Under the pieces are notes generated by a model. That model did not search any database. It was not told the DNA's origin and saw nothing but the letters and a program-made list of their open reading frames with translations. From NCBI RefSeq assembly GCF_014648855.1, contig NZ_BMRX01000002.1:483513-547512 (forward strand): a DNA stretch of 64,000 nt, written 5' to 3'. A program made the position numbers and the translations under genes. Source of the stretch: Streptomyces parvulus (GTDB lineage: Bacteria > Actinomycetota > Actinomycetes > Streptomycetales > Streptomycetaceae). Shown here piece by piece: positions 16,676 to 24,533 of the stretch (position 1 is the first letter of the stretch; every line of letters begins with the position of its first letter).

Positions 16676-17561
16676 GCGACTCAGTGTCTTCAAGACCTAC
16701 AAGCTGTACGTCGGCGGGAAGTTCCCGCGTTCCGAGAGCGGCCGGGTGTACGAGGTGACCGACGCAAAGGGCAAGTGGCTGGCGAACGCCCCGCTCTCCT
16801 CCCGCAAGGACGCCCGTGACGCCGTGGTCGCCGCGCGCAAGGCGTTCGGCGGCTGGTCCGGCGCGACGGCGTACAACCGCGGCCAGATCCTCTACCGCGT
16901 CGCCGAGATGCTGGAGGGCCGCCGCGAGCAGTACGTCGCGGAGGTGGCCGGCGCCGAGGGCCTGTCGAAGTCGAAGGCGGCGGCGCAGGTGGACGCGGCG
17001 ATCGACCGCTGGGTCTGGTACGCGGGCTGGACCGACAAGATCGCCCAGGTGACGGGCGGCGGCAACCCGGTCGCGGGCCCGTACTTCAACCTGTCCTCCC
17101 CGGAGCCGACCGGCGTCGTCGCCGTCCTCGCCCCGCAGGACTCGTCCTTCCTGGGCCTGGTCTCGGTCGTCGCCCCGGTCATCGCGACGGGCAACACCGC
17201 GGTCGTGGTCGCGAGCGAGAGGCACCCGCTCCCCGCCCTCTCCCTCGGCGAGGTGCTGGCCACCTCCGACCTGCCCGGCGGCGTGGTCAACATCCTCTCC
17301 GGCCGCACGGCGGAGATCGCCGCCCCGCTCGCCGCCCACCAGGACGTCAACGCGATCGACCTGGCGGGCGCCGGCGAGGAGCTGGCCAAGGAGCTGGAGA
17401 CCGCGGCGGCGGACAACCTCAAGCGCGTCCTGCGTCCACAGCCTGTGGACGGCGCGGACTGGTCGGCGACCCCGGGCACCGAGCGCATGACGGCGTTCCT
17501 GGAGACGAAGACGGTCTGGCACCCGACGGGCGCGCTGGGCGCGTCCGGCTCGTCGTACTGA
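16668..17561 (+). CDS. Truncated aldehyde dehydrogenase homologue lacking the catalytic domain
   Basis: 297 aa against about 480 for the family. The N-terminal cofactor domain is recognisable (KLYVGGKFPRSESGR, ARDAVVAARKAFGGW, a W-Y-AGW-DK segment parallel to the preceding gene, ATGNTAVVVASE), but the stretch that should carry LELGGK and the Cys nucleophile is absent; the protein ends shortly after a segment aligned with the nucleotide-binding half. The frame is clean with normal codon use and its 8-bp overlap with the complete ALDH is tight, so this looks like a retained non-catalytic partner and not a fresh pseudogene. Role unknown; a structural or regulatory subunit is plausible. Confidence 0.85.
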   Translation: MSERLSVFKTYKLYVGGKFPRSESGRVYEVTDAKGKWLANAPLSSRKDARDAVVAARKAFGGWSGATAYNRGQILYRVAEMLEGRREQYVAEVAGAEGLSKSKAAAQVDAAIDRWVWYAGWTDKIAQVTGGGNPVAGPYFNLSSPEPTGVVAVLAPQDSSFLGLVSVVAPVIATGNTAVVVASERHPLPALSLGEVLATSDLPGGVVNILSGRTAEIAAPLAAHQDVNAIDLAGAGEELAKELETAAADNLKRVLRPQPVDGADWSATPGTERMTAFLETKTVWHPTGALGASGSSY

Positions 17562-17600
17562 GCCGGCGCCCGAGCCGCCGCGGCACCGCGCGCACCGAGA

Positions 17601-17644
17601 GCGAGCCGCGCCCTCCCTCCGTCCGGGGAGAGCGCGGCTCTTCG
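17601..17644. terminator. Hairpin between the ALDH operon and the secreted-protein gene
   Basis: Arms GAGCCGCGCCC (from 17603) and the matching strand around 17630-17640 pair with two mismatches over about 15 bp, with flanking GCGA/TTCGC extending the stem. It lies between converging genes and could end both transcripts. Confidence 0.5.
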
Positions 17645-17654
17645 CGTGCGCGCG

Positions 17655-18059
17655 TCAGCGCAGCAGCTGGGTCGCCTGCCCCAGCACCGGCACGGCGCCC
17701 AGCGACTGGGCCTGAGCGACCGGCCCGGTCAGCGCGGTCGAGGTCAGCGGCTGGAAGTCGGCGACCTTCGTGCCCACGCCGTTGTCCAGCGGGTCGACGC
17801 CGGTGCCGGCCAGCGGGTTGGGCTTGAGGTCGGCGACCGGGCCGGTGACGTAGCCGACGGTGCCGGTCAGGGCCTGGACGCCGGCCTGCGGGTCGATGTT
17901 GCCCAGCGAGGTGGGGCGGGTGTGGGCCAGGCCGGCGATCGTCTCACCGCTGTCCGCGGAAGCCGTCGCCGCTCCTGCCGCCAGGGCTGCTCCGGCGGTC
18001 GCGAGGGCGACCAGGGCGCGCTGGGCGTGCGGGATGCTGGGGGACGCGTGTCGGGCCAT
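17655..18059 (-). CDS. Small secreted protein, Streptomyces family of unknown function
   Basis: 134 aa from ATG at 18059. Signal peptide: MARHASPSIPHAQR followed by a hydrophobic ALVALATAGAALAAGAATASA with an Ala-x-Ala cleavage site near residue 35. The mature part (about 100 residues) is rich in Gly, Pro, Leu and Thr with no Cys and no catalytic motif. Short repeats of the form L-x-G-T-G and P-x-A-x-L suggest an extended or cell-surface protein. A second protein of the same general type is encoded at 24026-24394. I recall these being labelled 'ATP-binding protein' in databases without visible reason; I do not adopt that. Confidence 0.72.
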   Translation of the reverse strand: MARHASPSIPHAQRALVALATAGAALAAGAATASADSGETIAGLAHTRPTSLGNIDPQAGVQALTGTVGYVTGPVADLKPNPLAGTGVDPLDNGVGTKVADFQPLTSTALTGPVAQAQSLGAVPVLGQATQLLR

Positions 18060-18218
18060 CGCTGCTGCCACCTCTTGGTGTGGATTGCTACGGACTGCCC
18101 TGATAACAGCGCACACCGTGATCAGGTCACCGCACAGCGCAACCGAGATGTGACCCGCACTGCAAAGTCCACCCGCGGGGTCGTACGGCGGCCGGGAGAT
18201 GCCTCAGACTGGTGTCCC

Positions 18219-18854
18219 GTGAGCTCCCATCCGCCCATACCGGCCCGAGTCGTGCTGCTCTGCGGCCCCTCCGGCTCCGGCAAGTCCCTCCTCGCCGCCC
18301 GCTCCGGTCTCCCGGTGCTGCGCCTCGACGACTTCTACAAGGAGGGGACCGACCCGACGCTGCCGACGGTGCCCGAGAGCTGCGACATCGACTGGGACCA
18401 CCCCGGGTCGTGGGACGCGGACGCCGCCGTCGCCGCCATCGCGGAGCTGTGCCGCACGGGCCGCACCCGGGTGCCCGTCTACGACCTCTCGCTGAGCGCC
18501 CGCACCGGCGCGGAGGCGGTCGACATCGGGCGGACGCCGCTGTTCCTCGCGGAGGGCATCTTCGCCGCCGAACTGGTGTCGCGCTGCCGGGATCTGGGCG
18601 TGCTGGCCGACGCGCTGTGCCTGAGCCGCGGGCCGGTGACCACCTTCCGCCGCCGCTTCGTGCGGGACCTGCGGGAGGGCCGCAAGTCCGTGCCGTTCCT
18701 GCTGCGCCGGGGCTGGCGGCTGATGCGGCAGGAGCGGTCGGTCATCGCCCGGCAGACGACGCTGGGCGCCCACGCGTGCGACCGCGACGAGGCGATGGGG
18801 CGGCTGGCGGACGCCGCGGCCGGCCGGTGCGCGAAGGCCCGTACGGCCGCCTGA
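18219..18854 (+). CDS. Uridine kinase-like P-loop kinase
   Basis: 211 aa from GTG at 18219. P-loop LLCGPSGSGKS at residues 14-24, LRLDDFYKEG resembling the Asp-Asp-Phe-Tyr motif of uridine kinases, DWDHPGSWD which matches their substrate region, VPVYDLSLSAR and LAEGIFAAEL. Such enzymes phosphorylate uridine/cytidine with ATP or GTP. Position beside deoC and deoD fits nucleoside salvage, though no copy of the regulon palindrome precedes it. It has no obvious ribosome binding site. A strong hairpin follows. Confidence 0.82.
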   Translation: MSSHPPIPARVVLLCGPSGSGKSLLAARSGLPVLRLDDFYKEGTDPTLPTVPESCDIDWDHPGSWDADAAVAAIAELCRTGRTRVPVYDLSLSARTGAEAVDIGRTPLFLAEGIFAAELVSRCRDLGVLADALCLSRGPVTTFRRRFVRDLREGRKSVPFLLRRGWRLMRQERSVIARQTTLGAHACDRDEAMGRLADAAAGRCAKARTAA

Positions 18855-18890
18855 CGCCTCCGGCGCACGCGGGGTCCGTACAGACGGAAG

Positions 18891-18929
18891 AGCGGGACTG
18901 GACGGACCCCCCGGCCCTCCAGTCCCGCT
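18891..18929. terminator. Bidirectional terminator between the kinase gene and sigQ
   Basis: Perfect 12-bp inverted repeat (AGCGGGACTGGA at 18891-18902 with its complement at 18918-18929) and a 15-nt loop, between converging genes. Confidence 0.7.
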
Positions 18930-18949
18930 CCCACCCACCCCCGTGGGTC

Positions 18950-19026
18950 CCCCGCGGGTCCCCCGTGACCCCCGTGTTTCCGTTCCCCCGTGTCCCCCCT
19001 GGGCAGGTCCCCCGTGTCCCCCGTGG
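18950..19026. repeat. Degenerate C-rich repeat (TCCCCCGTG units)
   Basis: About seven irregular copies of TCCCCCGTG or GTCCCCCG occur in 77 bp downstream of sigQ. Spacing is irregular, so this is slipped low-complexity sequence and not an array with spacers. Confidence 0.6.
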
Positions 19027-19114
19027 TCCCTGCCCGTGAGTAAGAGCCCGGCATCCTCCCCCTGATACACCCCGGCTCCCACTTCTTTCGACGGGCCCCC
19101 CGGCCCGCCCGTCC

Positions 19115-19855
19115 TCAGGCGACCAGTTCGCCGAAGGCGTCCTCCCGGTCACGGCCGAAGCTGAGGACCTCGTCCTCGCGCAGCCGGCGCAGCGAGCGCC
19201 AGATGCTGGACTTCACCGTGCCGACGCTGATGTCGAGGATGTCCGCGATCTCCGGGTCCGTGCGGCCCTCGTAGTAGCGCAGGACCAGCATGGTGCGCTG
19301 GAGTTCGGGCAGCCGGGCGAGCGCCTGCCACAGGACCGTGCGCAGCTCGGTGCCGCGCATCGCGTCCATGTCGCCGGGCGTCTCCGGCAGTTCCTCGGTC
19401 GGGTACTCGTTGAGCTTGCGGCGCCGCCAGGCGCTGATGTGCAGGTTGGTCATGGTGCGGCGGAGGTAGCCGCCGACCGCGGCCTTGTCGGTGATCCGGT
19501 CCCACGCCCGGTAGGTCGAGAACAGCGCGCTCTGCAGCAGGTCCTCGGCCTCGAAGCGGTCGCCGGTCAGGTGGTAGGCGGTGGCGTACAGGGAGGCGCG
19601 GCGCTCCTGGACATAGGCGGTGAACTCCGCCTCCGACAGGGAGCGGCGCTCCCCCTCTGCCTCCCCGTACGCGGTTCCCCCGTGCGTCTCCCCCTGGCGG
19701 GCGTCGACCACCGTCATGTACGCGGTGTGCTGACGCCCGGCGCCGCGAGCGCACCCCCGCCCGGTCGCGGCGCCGGACTTCTCGGAACCCCGGTGTCCGT
19801 GCACGTCGTGCAGGCGCGTGACCACTGCGCTGGTGGTGCCCTTCAGCGTGTTCAT
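19115..19855 (-). CDS. sigQ: ECF RNA polymerase sigma factor SigQ (SigE-type)
   Basis: 246 aa from ATG at 19855 (a GTG 39 nt upstream is possible). Residues about 80-150 hold region 2 (LYATAYHLTGDRFEAEDLLQ, FSTYRAWDRI), residues about 175-235 region 4 (LPELQRTMLVLRYYEGRTDPEIADILDISVGTVKSS). The N-terminal 75 residues are low in conservation. It lies divergent to afsQ1-afsQ2, exactly the S. coelicolor arrangement in which sigQ is an AfsQ1 target and SigQ counteracts antibiotic production. An AfsQ1-type site lies in the shared gap. Confidence 0.9.
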   Translation of the reverse strand: MNTLKGTTSAVVTRLHDVHGHRGSEKSGAATGRGCARGAGRQHTAYMTVVDARQGETHGGTAYGEAEGERRSLSEAEFTAYVQERRASLYATAYHLTGDRFEAEDLLQSALFSTYRAWDRITDKAAVGGYLRRTMTNLHISAWRRRKLNEYPTEELPETPGDMDAMRGTELRTVLWQALARLPELQRTMLVLRYYEGRTDPEIADILDISVGTVKSSIWRSLRRLREDEVLSFGRDREDAFGELVA

Positions 19856-19945
19856 CTCGCGCCCCCCGTCGTGGACTTCCGGTGTTCGGCTCACTGTGCT
19901 GACGAAAATCCTGCCGCCGCGACTTCATGGCCGTGTCCGTCGACT

Positions 19946-19961
19946 GTCACAGACCTGTCAC
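19946..19961. promoter_or_regulatory. AfsQ1 box (GTCAC-N6-GTCAC) between sigQ and afsQ1
   Basis: GTCAC at 19946-19950 and GTCAC at 19957-19961 with exactly six bases between them fit the published AfsQ1 consensus GTnAC-N6-GTnAC. It is 91 bp upstream of the sigQ start and 113 bp upstream of afsQ1. A degenerate second copy begins at 19970. Confidence 0.75.
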
Positions 19962-20073
19962 AGGGCCCCGTCACCACTGGATCACCGTTCCTTCACAGGG
20001 TCCGGCGGCGCCCCGGGGCCGCTTCCGTACCCACAGGTCGAACAGCGGCCCCTCCATGGGCCAGAATGAGCCC

Positions 20074-20751
20074 GTGCCTTCCCTGTTGCTGATCGAGGAC
20101 GACGACGCCATCCGCACGGCCCTGGAGCTCTCCCTGAGCCGCCAGGGTCACCGGGTGGCCACCGCTGCCAGCGGTGAGGACGGTCTGAAGCTGCTGCGCG
20201 AACAGCGGCCGGACCTGATCGTGCTGGACGTGATGCTGCCCGGCATCGACGGCTTCGAGGTGTGCCGCCGCATCCGGCGCACCGACCAGCTGCCGATCAT
20301 CCTGCTGACCGCGCGCAACGACGACATCGACGTCGTCGTCGGCCTCGAGTCGGGCGCCGACGACTACGTCGTCAAACCGGTCCAGGGCAGGGTGCTGGAC
20401 GCCCGCATCCGGGCCGTGCTGCGCCGCGGCGAACGGGAGTCGAGCGACTCGGCGAGCTTCGGCGGCCTGGTCATCGACCGTTCGGCGATGACCGTGACGA
20501 AGAACGGCGAGGACCTCCAGCTCACCCCGACCGAGCTGCGGCTGCTGCTCGAACTGAGCCGGCGGCCGGGGCAGGCGCTCTCCCGCCAGCAGCTGCTGCG
20601 GCTGGTCTGGGAGCACGACTACCTCGGCGACTCCCGGCTGGTGGACGCCTGCGTGCAGCGGCTGCGCGCCAAGGTCGAGGACGTGCCGTCGTCCCCGACC
20701 CTGATCCGTACCGTGCGCGGTGTCGGCTACCGGCTGGATCCGCCTCAGTGA
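20074..20751 (+). CDS. afsQ1: Response regulator AfsQ1
   Basis: 225 aa from GTG at 20074, matching the known length. OmpR/PhoB type. Receiver domain: LLLIEDDD acidic pocket, Asp52 phosphoacceptor in IVLDVMLPGIDG, TAR switch and VVKP lysine near residue 102. DNA-binding winged helix from about 125 with LTPTELRLLLELSRRPG and LIRTVRGVGYRLDPP. With AfsQ2 it controls antibiotic genes, development and nitrogen genes in S. coelicolor. The stop overlaps the afsQ2 start (GTGA), showing translational coupling. Confidence 0.95.
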   Translation: MPSLLLIEDDDAIRTALELSLSRQGHRVATAASGEDGLKLLREQRPDLIVLDVMLPGIDGFEVCRRIRRTDQLPIILLTARNDDIDVVVGLESGADDYVVKPVQGRVLDARIRAVLRRGERESSDSASFGGLVIDRSAMTVTKNGEDLQLTPTELRLLLELSRRPGQALSRQQLLRLVWEHDYLGDSRLVDACVQRLRAKVEDVPSSPTLIRTVRGVGYRLDPPQ

Positions 20752-22367
20752 CGGAGGAGCACCAGGGGGGTTCACGCGGCTGGACCGCGGCTCGCAAGGG
20801 AGTCTGGTCCGGGCTGCGCTTCACCAGCCTGCGGCTGCGGCTGGTCCTCGTCTTCGGCCTGGTCGCGCTGACCGCCGCCGTCTCCGCCTCCGGCATCGCC
20901 TACTGGCTGAACCGGGAGGCGGTGCTCACCCGCACCCAGGACGCCGTGCTGCGCGACTTCGAGCAGGAGATGCAGAACCGGGCCGGTGCGCTCTCCGAGC
21001 ACCCCACGCAGGACGAGTTGCAGCACACCGCGGGGCAGATGGCCAACAGCAGCCAGCGGTTCGGCGTGCTGCTGGTGGCCGAGGACGCCGACGGGGACAC
21101 CGTGTACGGCAGTTCCGGCGGCCTCGGCGGCTTCGCGCTGGCCGACGTGCCCGAGTCGCTGCGCACCGCGGTGAACAAGGAGCAGAAGGTCAATTCGGCC
21201 AACAAGCACCCGTACCACCTGTACTGGCAGCGGGTCACCGAGGGCGACACCCCGTACCTGGTGGCCGGCACCAGGGTGATCGGCGGCGGGCCGACCGGCT
21301 ACATGCTGAAATCGCTGGAGCCCGAGGCCAAGGACCTCAACTCGCTCGCCTGGTCGCTTGGGATCGCCACCGCCCTCGCCCTGCTCGGCTCCGCGCTGCT
21401 CGCGCAGGCGCTGGCGACGACCGTGCTCAAGCCCGTGCACCGGCTGGGGGTGGCGGCGCGGCGGCTGGGCGAGGGCCGGCTCGACACCCGGCTGCGGGTG
21501 TCCGGCACCGACGAACTGGCCGACCTGTCGCGGACGTTCAACAGCGCCGCCGAGAACCTGGAGAAACGGGTCGCGGACATGGCGGGCCGCGAGCAGGCCT
21601 CCCGGCGCTTCGTCGCGGACATGAGCCACGAGCTGCGGACGCCGCTGACGGCGCTCACGGCCGTGACGGAGGTCCTGGAGGAGGAGCTGGAGTTCGAGGG
21701 CGAGGGCGGCAGCTTCGACCCCATGGTCGAGCCCGCCGTGCGGCTGGTGGTGAGCGAGACCCGGCGGCTGAACGACCTCGTGGAGAACCTGATGGAGGTC
21801 ACCCGCTTCGACGCGGGCACCGCCCGGCTGGTCCTGGACGACGTCGACGTCGCCGACCAGATCACCGCCTGTATCGACGCCCGCGCCTGGCTGGACGCCG
21901 TCGACCTGGACGCCGAGCGCGGCATCCACGCCCGCCTCGACCCGCGCCGGCTCGACGTGATCCTGGCCAACCTGATCGGCAACGCGCTCAAGCACGGCGG
22001 TTCGCCGGTGCGGGTGTCGGTGGCGCGGGCGGACGACGAGATCGTCATCCGGGTGCGCGACCACGGCCCCGGTATCCCCGAGGACGTCCTGCCGCACGTC
22101 TTCGACCGCTTCTACAAGGCCAGCGCCTCCCGGCCGCGCTCCGAGGGCAGCGGGCTCGGCCTGTCGATCGCCCTGGAGAACGCGCACATCCACGGCGGCG
22201 GGATCACCGCCGAGAACTCGCCCGAGGGGGGTGCGGTGTTCGTGCTGCGGCTGCCGCAGGACCCGTCGCCGGCCGCGGACGACGAGGCCGGTGACGCCGG
22301 GGACGGCGGCTCCGGGGGCGCCCCGGACGACGGGGACAGGGGCAAGGACGCGAAGGGACGGGCCTGA
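20748..22367 (+). CDS. afsQ2: Sensor histidine kinase AfsQ2
   Basis: 539 aa from GTG at 20748. First membrane helix about 31-50, an extracellular domain of about 150 residues, second helix about 200-223, HAMP about 225-278, HisKA with DMSHELRTPLTAL and phosphorylatable His294, and an HATPase domain with LANLIGNALKHGG (N box), RVRDHGPGIP (G1) and EGSGLGLSIA (G2). A long acidic, Gly/Asp-rich tail of about 40 residues ends it. The GTG overlaps the afsQ1 stop by 4 bp and its own stop overlaps the lipoprotein ATG by 1 bp, so all three are one operon. Confidence 0.95.
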   Translation: MTEEHQGGSRGWTAARKGVWSGLRFTSLRLRLVLVFGLVALTAAVSASGIAYWLNREAVLTRTQDAVLRDFEQEMQNRAGALSEHPTQDELQHTAGQMANSSQRFGVLLVAEDADGDTVYGSSGGLGGFALADVPESLRTAVNKEQKVNSANKHPYHLYWQRVTEGDTPYLVAGTRVIGGGPTGYMLKSLEPEAKDLNSLAWSLGIATALALLGSALLAQALATTVLKPVHRLGVAARRLGEGRLDTRLRVSGTDELADLSRTFNSAAENLEKRVADMAGREQASRRFVADMSHELRTPLTALTAVTEVLEEELEFEGEGGSFDPMVEPAVRLVVSETRRLNDLVENLMEVTRFDAGTARLVLDDVDVADQITACIDARAWLDAVDLDAERGIHARLDPRRLDVILANLIGNALKHGGSPVRVSVARADDEIVIRVRDHGPGIPEDVLPHVFDRFYKASASRPRSEGSGLGLSIALENAHIHGGGITAENSPEGGAVFVLRLPQDPSPAADDEAGDAGDGGSGGAPDDGDRGKDAKGRA

Positions 22368-22996
22368 TGACCGTACGCCGCCTGCCGGGACTGCCCGGGC
22401 TCGCGGTGCCGGCCGCGCTGACCGCACTGCTCGCACTGCTCGCCGGGTGCGGCATCCGCGCCACGGAGGTGCCCACCGACTACGGTCCCGCGCCGTCGCG
22501 GGTGCGCTGCTCGCTCGCCGAGCCGAACGCGCCGGTGGAGGGGGCGTCCGGTGTGCCGGCCCAGGTGTTCCTGCTGTGCGGCTCGTCGCTGGTGGCGGTC
22601 GACCGCACGGTGCCGGTGCCGGAGGGCGCTTCGGACTCGGGGCGCCGGGCGCTGGTGGCGCAGGGCCTGCTGGACCAGCTCACCGCGCCGCCGTCGCCCG
22701 CCGAGAAGGAGGCCGGGTACACGACCGACGTGCGCCGCGGCATCGCGGTCACCGGCCCGCGCTCCGGGGACCCCGCCGACACCCTGCGCCTGAGCACCGC
22801 GCCCGGCGACCTCACGTCGTACGCCCTCGCCCAGGTGGTGTGCACCTTCTCCGACTCCGCGGCGGGCGAGGGGGACGGCTCGGTCGTCCTGGCCGGGCCC
22901 GGCGACGCGCCGGCGCGCCGGTACGCCTGCACGGACGACGTCCGGACCCGGCCGGGCAGCAACGAGCCGCGGTCCACCGAGGTCGAGGAGGGCTGA
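22367..22996 (+). CDS. Lipoprotein co-encoded with AfsQ1/Q2
   Basis: 209 aa. Type II signal peptide with lipobox LLAGC, lipidated Cys28. The mature part is about 180 residues with three more Cys (around 48, 71 and in VVCTF and RYACTDD), which may form disulfides, and a GerMN-like flavour that I cannot confirm. In S. coelicolor the equivalent gene downstream of afsQ2 encodes a lipoprotein (I recall SCO4905) proposed to act with the sensor. Overlap ATGA with afsQ2 supports a linked role, for example presenting the signal at the membrane surface. Confidence 0.82.
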   Translation: MTVRRLPGLPGLAVPAALTALLALLAGCGIRATEVPTDYGPAPSRVRCSLAEPNAPVEGASGVPAQVFLLCGSSLVAVDRTVPVPEGASDSGRRALVAQGLLDQLTAPPSPAEKEAGYTTDVRRGIAVTGPRSGDPADTLRLSTAPGDLTSYALAQVVCTFSDSAAGEGDGSVVLAGPGDAPARRYACTDDVRTRPGSNEPRSTEVEEG

Positions 22997-23087
22997 CGCC
23001 CGGCGCGCGGGGACCGTGTGGCGCAGGCCTCACCCCCGCCCGCCGGCGGCCGGAACCGCGCGCGGCGGCGGCCGCGTCTAGGGGGAC

Positions 23088-23639
23088 GTGCAGCGTCATG
23101 GGTTCCTCGGCGGCAGCGCCGCGCTCCGCATCCGTGTGACAGGAAGTGTCCTCCTGGTCGCACATCTCGCGTTCGTCGCCTGGTACACGCTGCGCCCCCT
23201 GGACGTCCCCTGGGTCCTGCCGCCCAACCTGCGCCCCTTCGACGGGATCCGTGCCGACGTGGCGCTGGGCTGGCCCGCGGCGGTCCGCTCGCTCGGCGGG
23301 TCGCTCGCGCTGCTGGCGCCGCTCGGCGTGCTGCTGCCGATGGCCGGGGGACGGCTGGCGGGTTCGCCGCTCGCCTCGCTGCTGCGCACCGTGTCGGCGG
23401 CCACCCTGCTGTCGCTGGGGATCGAGCTGCTGCAGACCGGGGTGCCGGGCCAGGTCGTCGACGTGGACTCGCTGCTGCTGAACACGGCGGGCGTGGCGCT
23501 CGCGCACCTGGCGGTCGTCCCGGCGTGCCGCGCCCGGCTCCGCCGCAGGTATGGGCGGCGGGGAGGCCATGACGTACCCCGGGAGGAGCCCGCTCAGGGT
23601 CGGACCCCGACGATTCCCAGGGTCGGGATCGCCCCGTAG
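23088..23639 (+). CDS. VanZ-family membrane protein
   Basis: 183 aa from GTG at 23088. Four hydrophobic segments: about 15-34, 63-82, 97-115 and 128-146. The VanZ signature is present: WYTLRPLD near the first helix, LRPFDGI, and the LSLGIELLQTGVPGQVVDVDSLLLNTAGVALA stretch in which E-x3-Q and D-x2-D-x2-L-N-x2-G are conserved. VanZ-like proteins modify sensitivity to teicoplanin and related antibiotics but most have no known activity. The C-terminal 35 residues are basic. Confidence 0.82.
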   Translation: MQRHGFLGGSAALRIRVTGSVLLVAHLAFVAWYTLRPLDVPWVLPPNLRPFDGIRADVALGWPAAVRSLGGSLALLAPLGVLLPMAGGRLAGSPLASLLRTVSAATLLSLGIELLQTGVPGQVVDVDSLLLNTAGVALAHLAVVPACRARLRRRYGRRGGHDVPREEPAQGRTPTIPRVGIAP

Positions 23640-23734
23640 AGCGACGCTTTGTTCCGTTCGTCTCCGTAGCGTGGAGGGCAGATGAAGGGGAAGCCGGACG
23701 GCAGCCCCACCCACACGCTCACGAAGGAGCCGCG

Positions 23735-23938
23735 ATGTCCCGCCTCGCCCGCCCCACCCACGGCCGCATGATCGGCGGAGTGTGCGCCGCGCTGGCCCGG
23801 CGCTTCGGCACCTCCACCACCACGATGCGGGTGATCTTCGTGGTCTCCTGCCTGCTGCCCGGCCCGCAGTTCCTGCTCTACCTGGCCCTGTGGCTGCTGC
23901 TCCCCTCCGAGGAGAAGGCGGCGCGCACGGCCTGGTGA
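23735..23938 (+). CDS. PspC-domain membrane protein
   Basis: 67 aa with AAGGAG at 23723-23728. PspC domain: RLARPTHGRMIGGVCAALARRFG followed by MRVIFVVSCLLPGPQFLLYLALWLLLPSEE, one amphipathic and one membrane helix. Stand-alone PspC domains are common in actinobacteria and are usually tied to envelope stress; nothing here shows a specific role. Confidence 0.85.
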   Translation: MSRLARPTHGRMIGGVCAALARRFGTSTTTMRVIFVVSCLLPGPQFLLYLALWLLLPSEEKAARTAW

Positions 23939-23961
23939 CGTACGCGCCTCCCCCTCCGGTA

Positions 23962-24006
23962 CGCCGACGGGGCGCGCCCGGCGAGACCGGGCGCGCCCCG
24001 TCGGCG
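23962..24006. terminator. Strong bidirectional terminator
   Basis: Perfect 20-bp stem (23962-23981 with 23987-24006) and a 5-nt CGAGA loop between the converging PspC and secreted-protein genes. Confidence 0.85.
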
Positions 24007-24025
24007 CGTGCGGGGAGGGCGGGAC

Positions 24026-24394
24026 TCAGCCGCCCAGCGGGAGGCCGTTGACCGGCAGGCCCTGGGTGGGCAGCCCCTGCACCGGCACACCGCCGAGGAG
24101 CTTGGCGACCGGCTCGGTCGGGCCCTCGGAGAGCTGCTCGGCGAGCACCTGCTCCGCGACCGGCTGGGCGGCGGTCAGGCCGGTGCCGGCGATGCGGCGG
24201 CCCTGCTCCAGCACGTTGCCCGCGCCGGGCGCCACCTGGGAGACGGTCTCCGCGGGGAGCGTGCGGGCGACGGAGTCCACCGTCTGCGCGGTGTCCGGGA
24301 GCTCGGGGGCCGCGGTGGCCGCGCCGGCACCGGCGGCGGCGAAGGCGGCACCGAGCGCGGCGACACCGAGGGTCTTGGCAGCAGACTGCTTCAT
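24026..24394 (-). CDS. Small secreted protein with C-terminal Gly-Leu-Pro repeats
   Basis: 122 aa from ATG at 24394. Signal peptide MKQSAAKTLGVAALGAAFAA with cleavage after about residue 29 (ATAAPE). The mature chain has Ala/Glu-rich helices (PDTAQTVDSVARTLP, AAQPVAEQVLAEQL) and ends with four short repeats of G-L/V-P-x-x/Q-G (GVPVQGLPTQGLPVNGLPLGG region). No Cys, no enzyme motif. Same general family as the protein at 17655-18059. Function unknown; a surface or spore-associated role is only a guess. Confidence 0.72.
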   Translation of the reverse strand: MKQSAAKTLGVAALGAAFAAAGAGAATAAPELPDTAQTVDSVARTLPAETVSQVAPGAGNVLEQGRRIAGTGLTAAQPVAEQVLAEQLSEGPTEPVAKLLGGVPVQGLPTQGLPVNGLPLGG

Positions 24395-24533
24395 GAAATG
24401 CGTCCTCGTAATGGGGTGACGGGGATGTGAGCGGTCCCCGACCGTAAACACGCCCCGCCCCGTGCGGCAAACATCGAAATGCGGACGGATTGTGAAAGCC
24501 GGTCCGCGTTCGCGTATTACCGTGCAGCCTCCC

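Noticed and set aside
16668..17561. Calling the short ALDH gene a pseudogene
   Set aside because: The frame is intact with normal codon use, ends in a clean stop and is translationally coupled to its neighbour. Loss of the catalytic half looks like specialisation.
18950..19026. CRISPR-like look of the TCCCCCGTG repeats
   Set aside because: Units are short, irregularly spaced, without unique spacers of constant length and with no cas genes. Low-complexity DNA.
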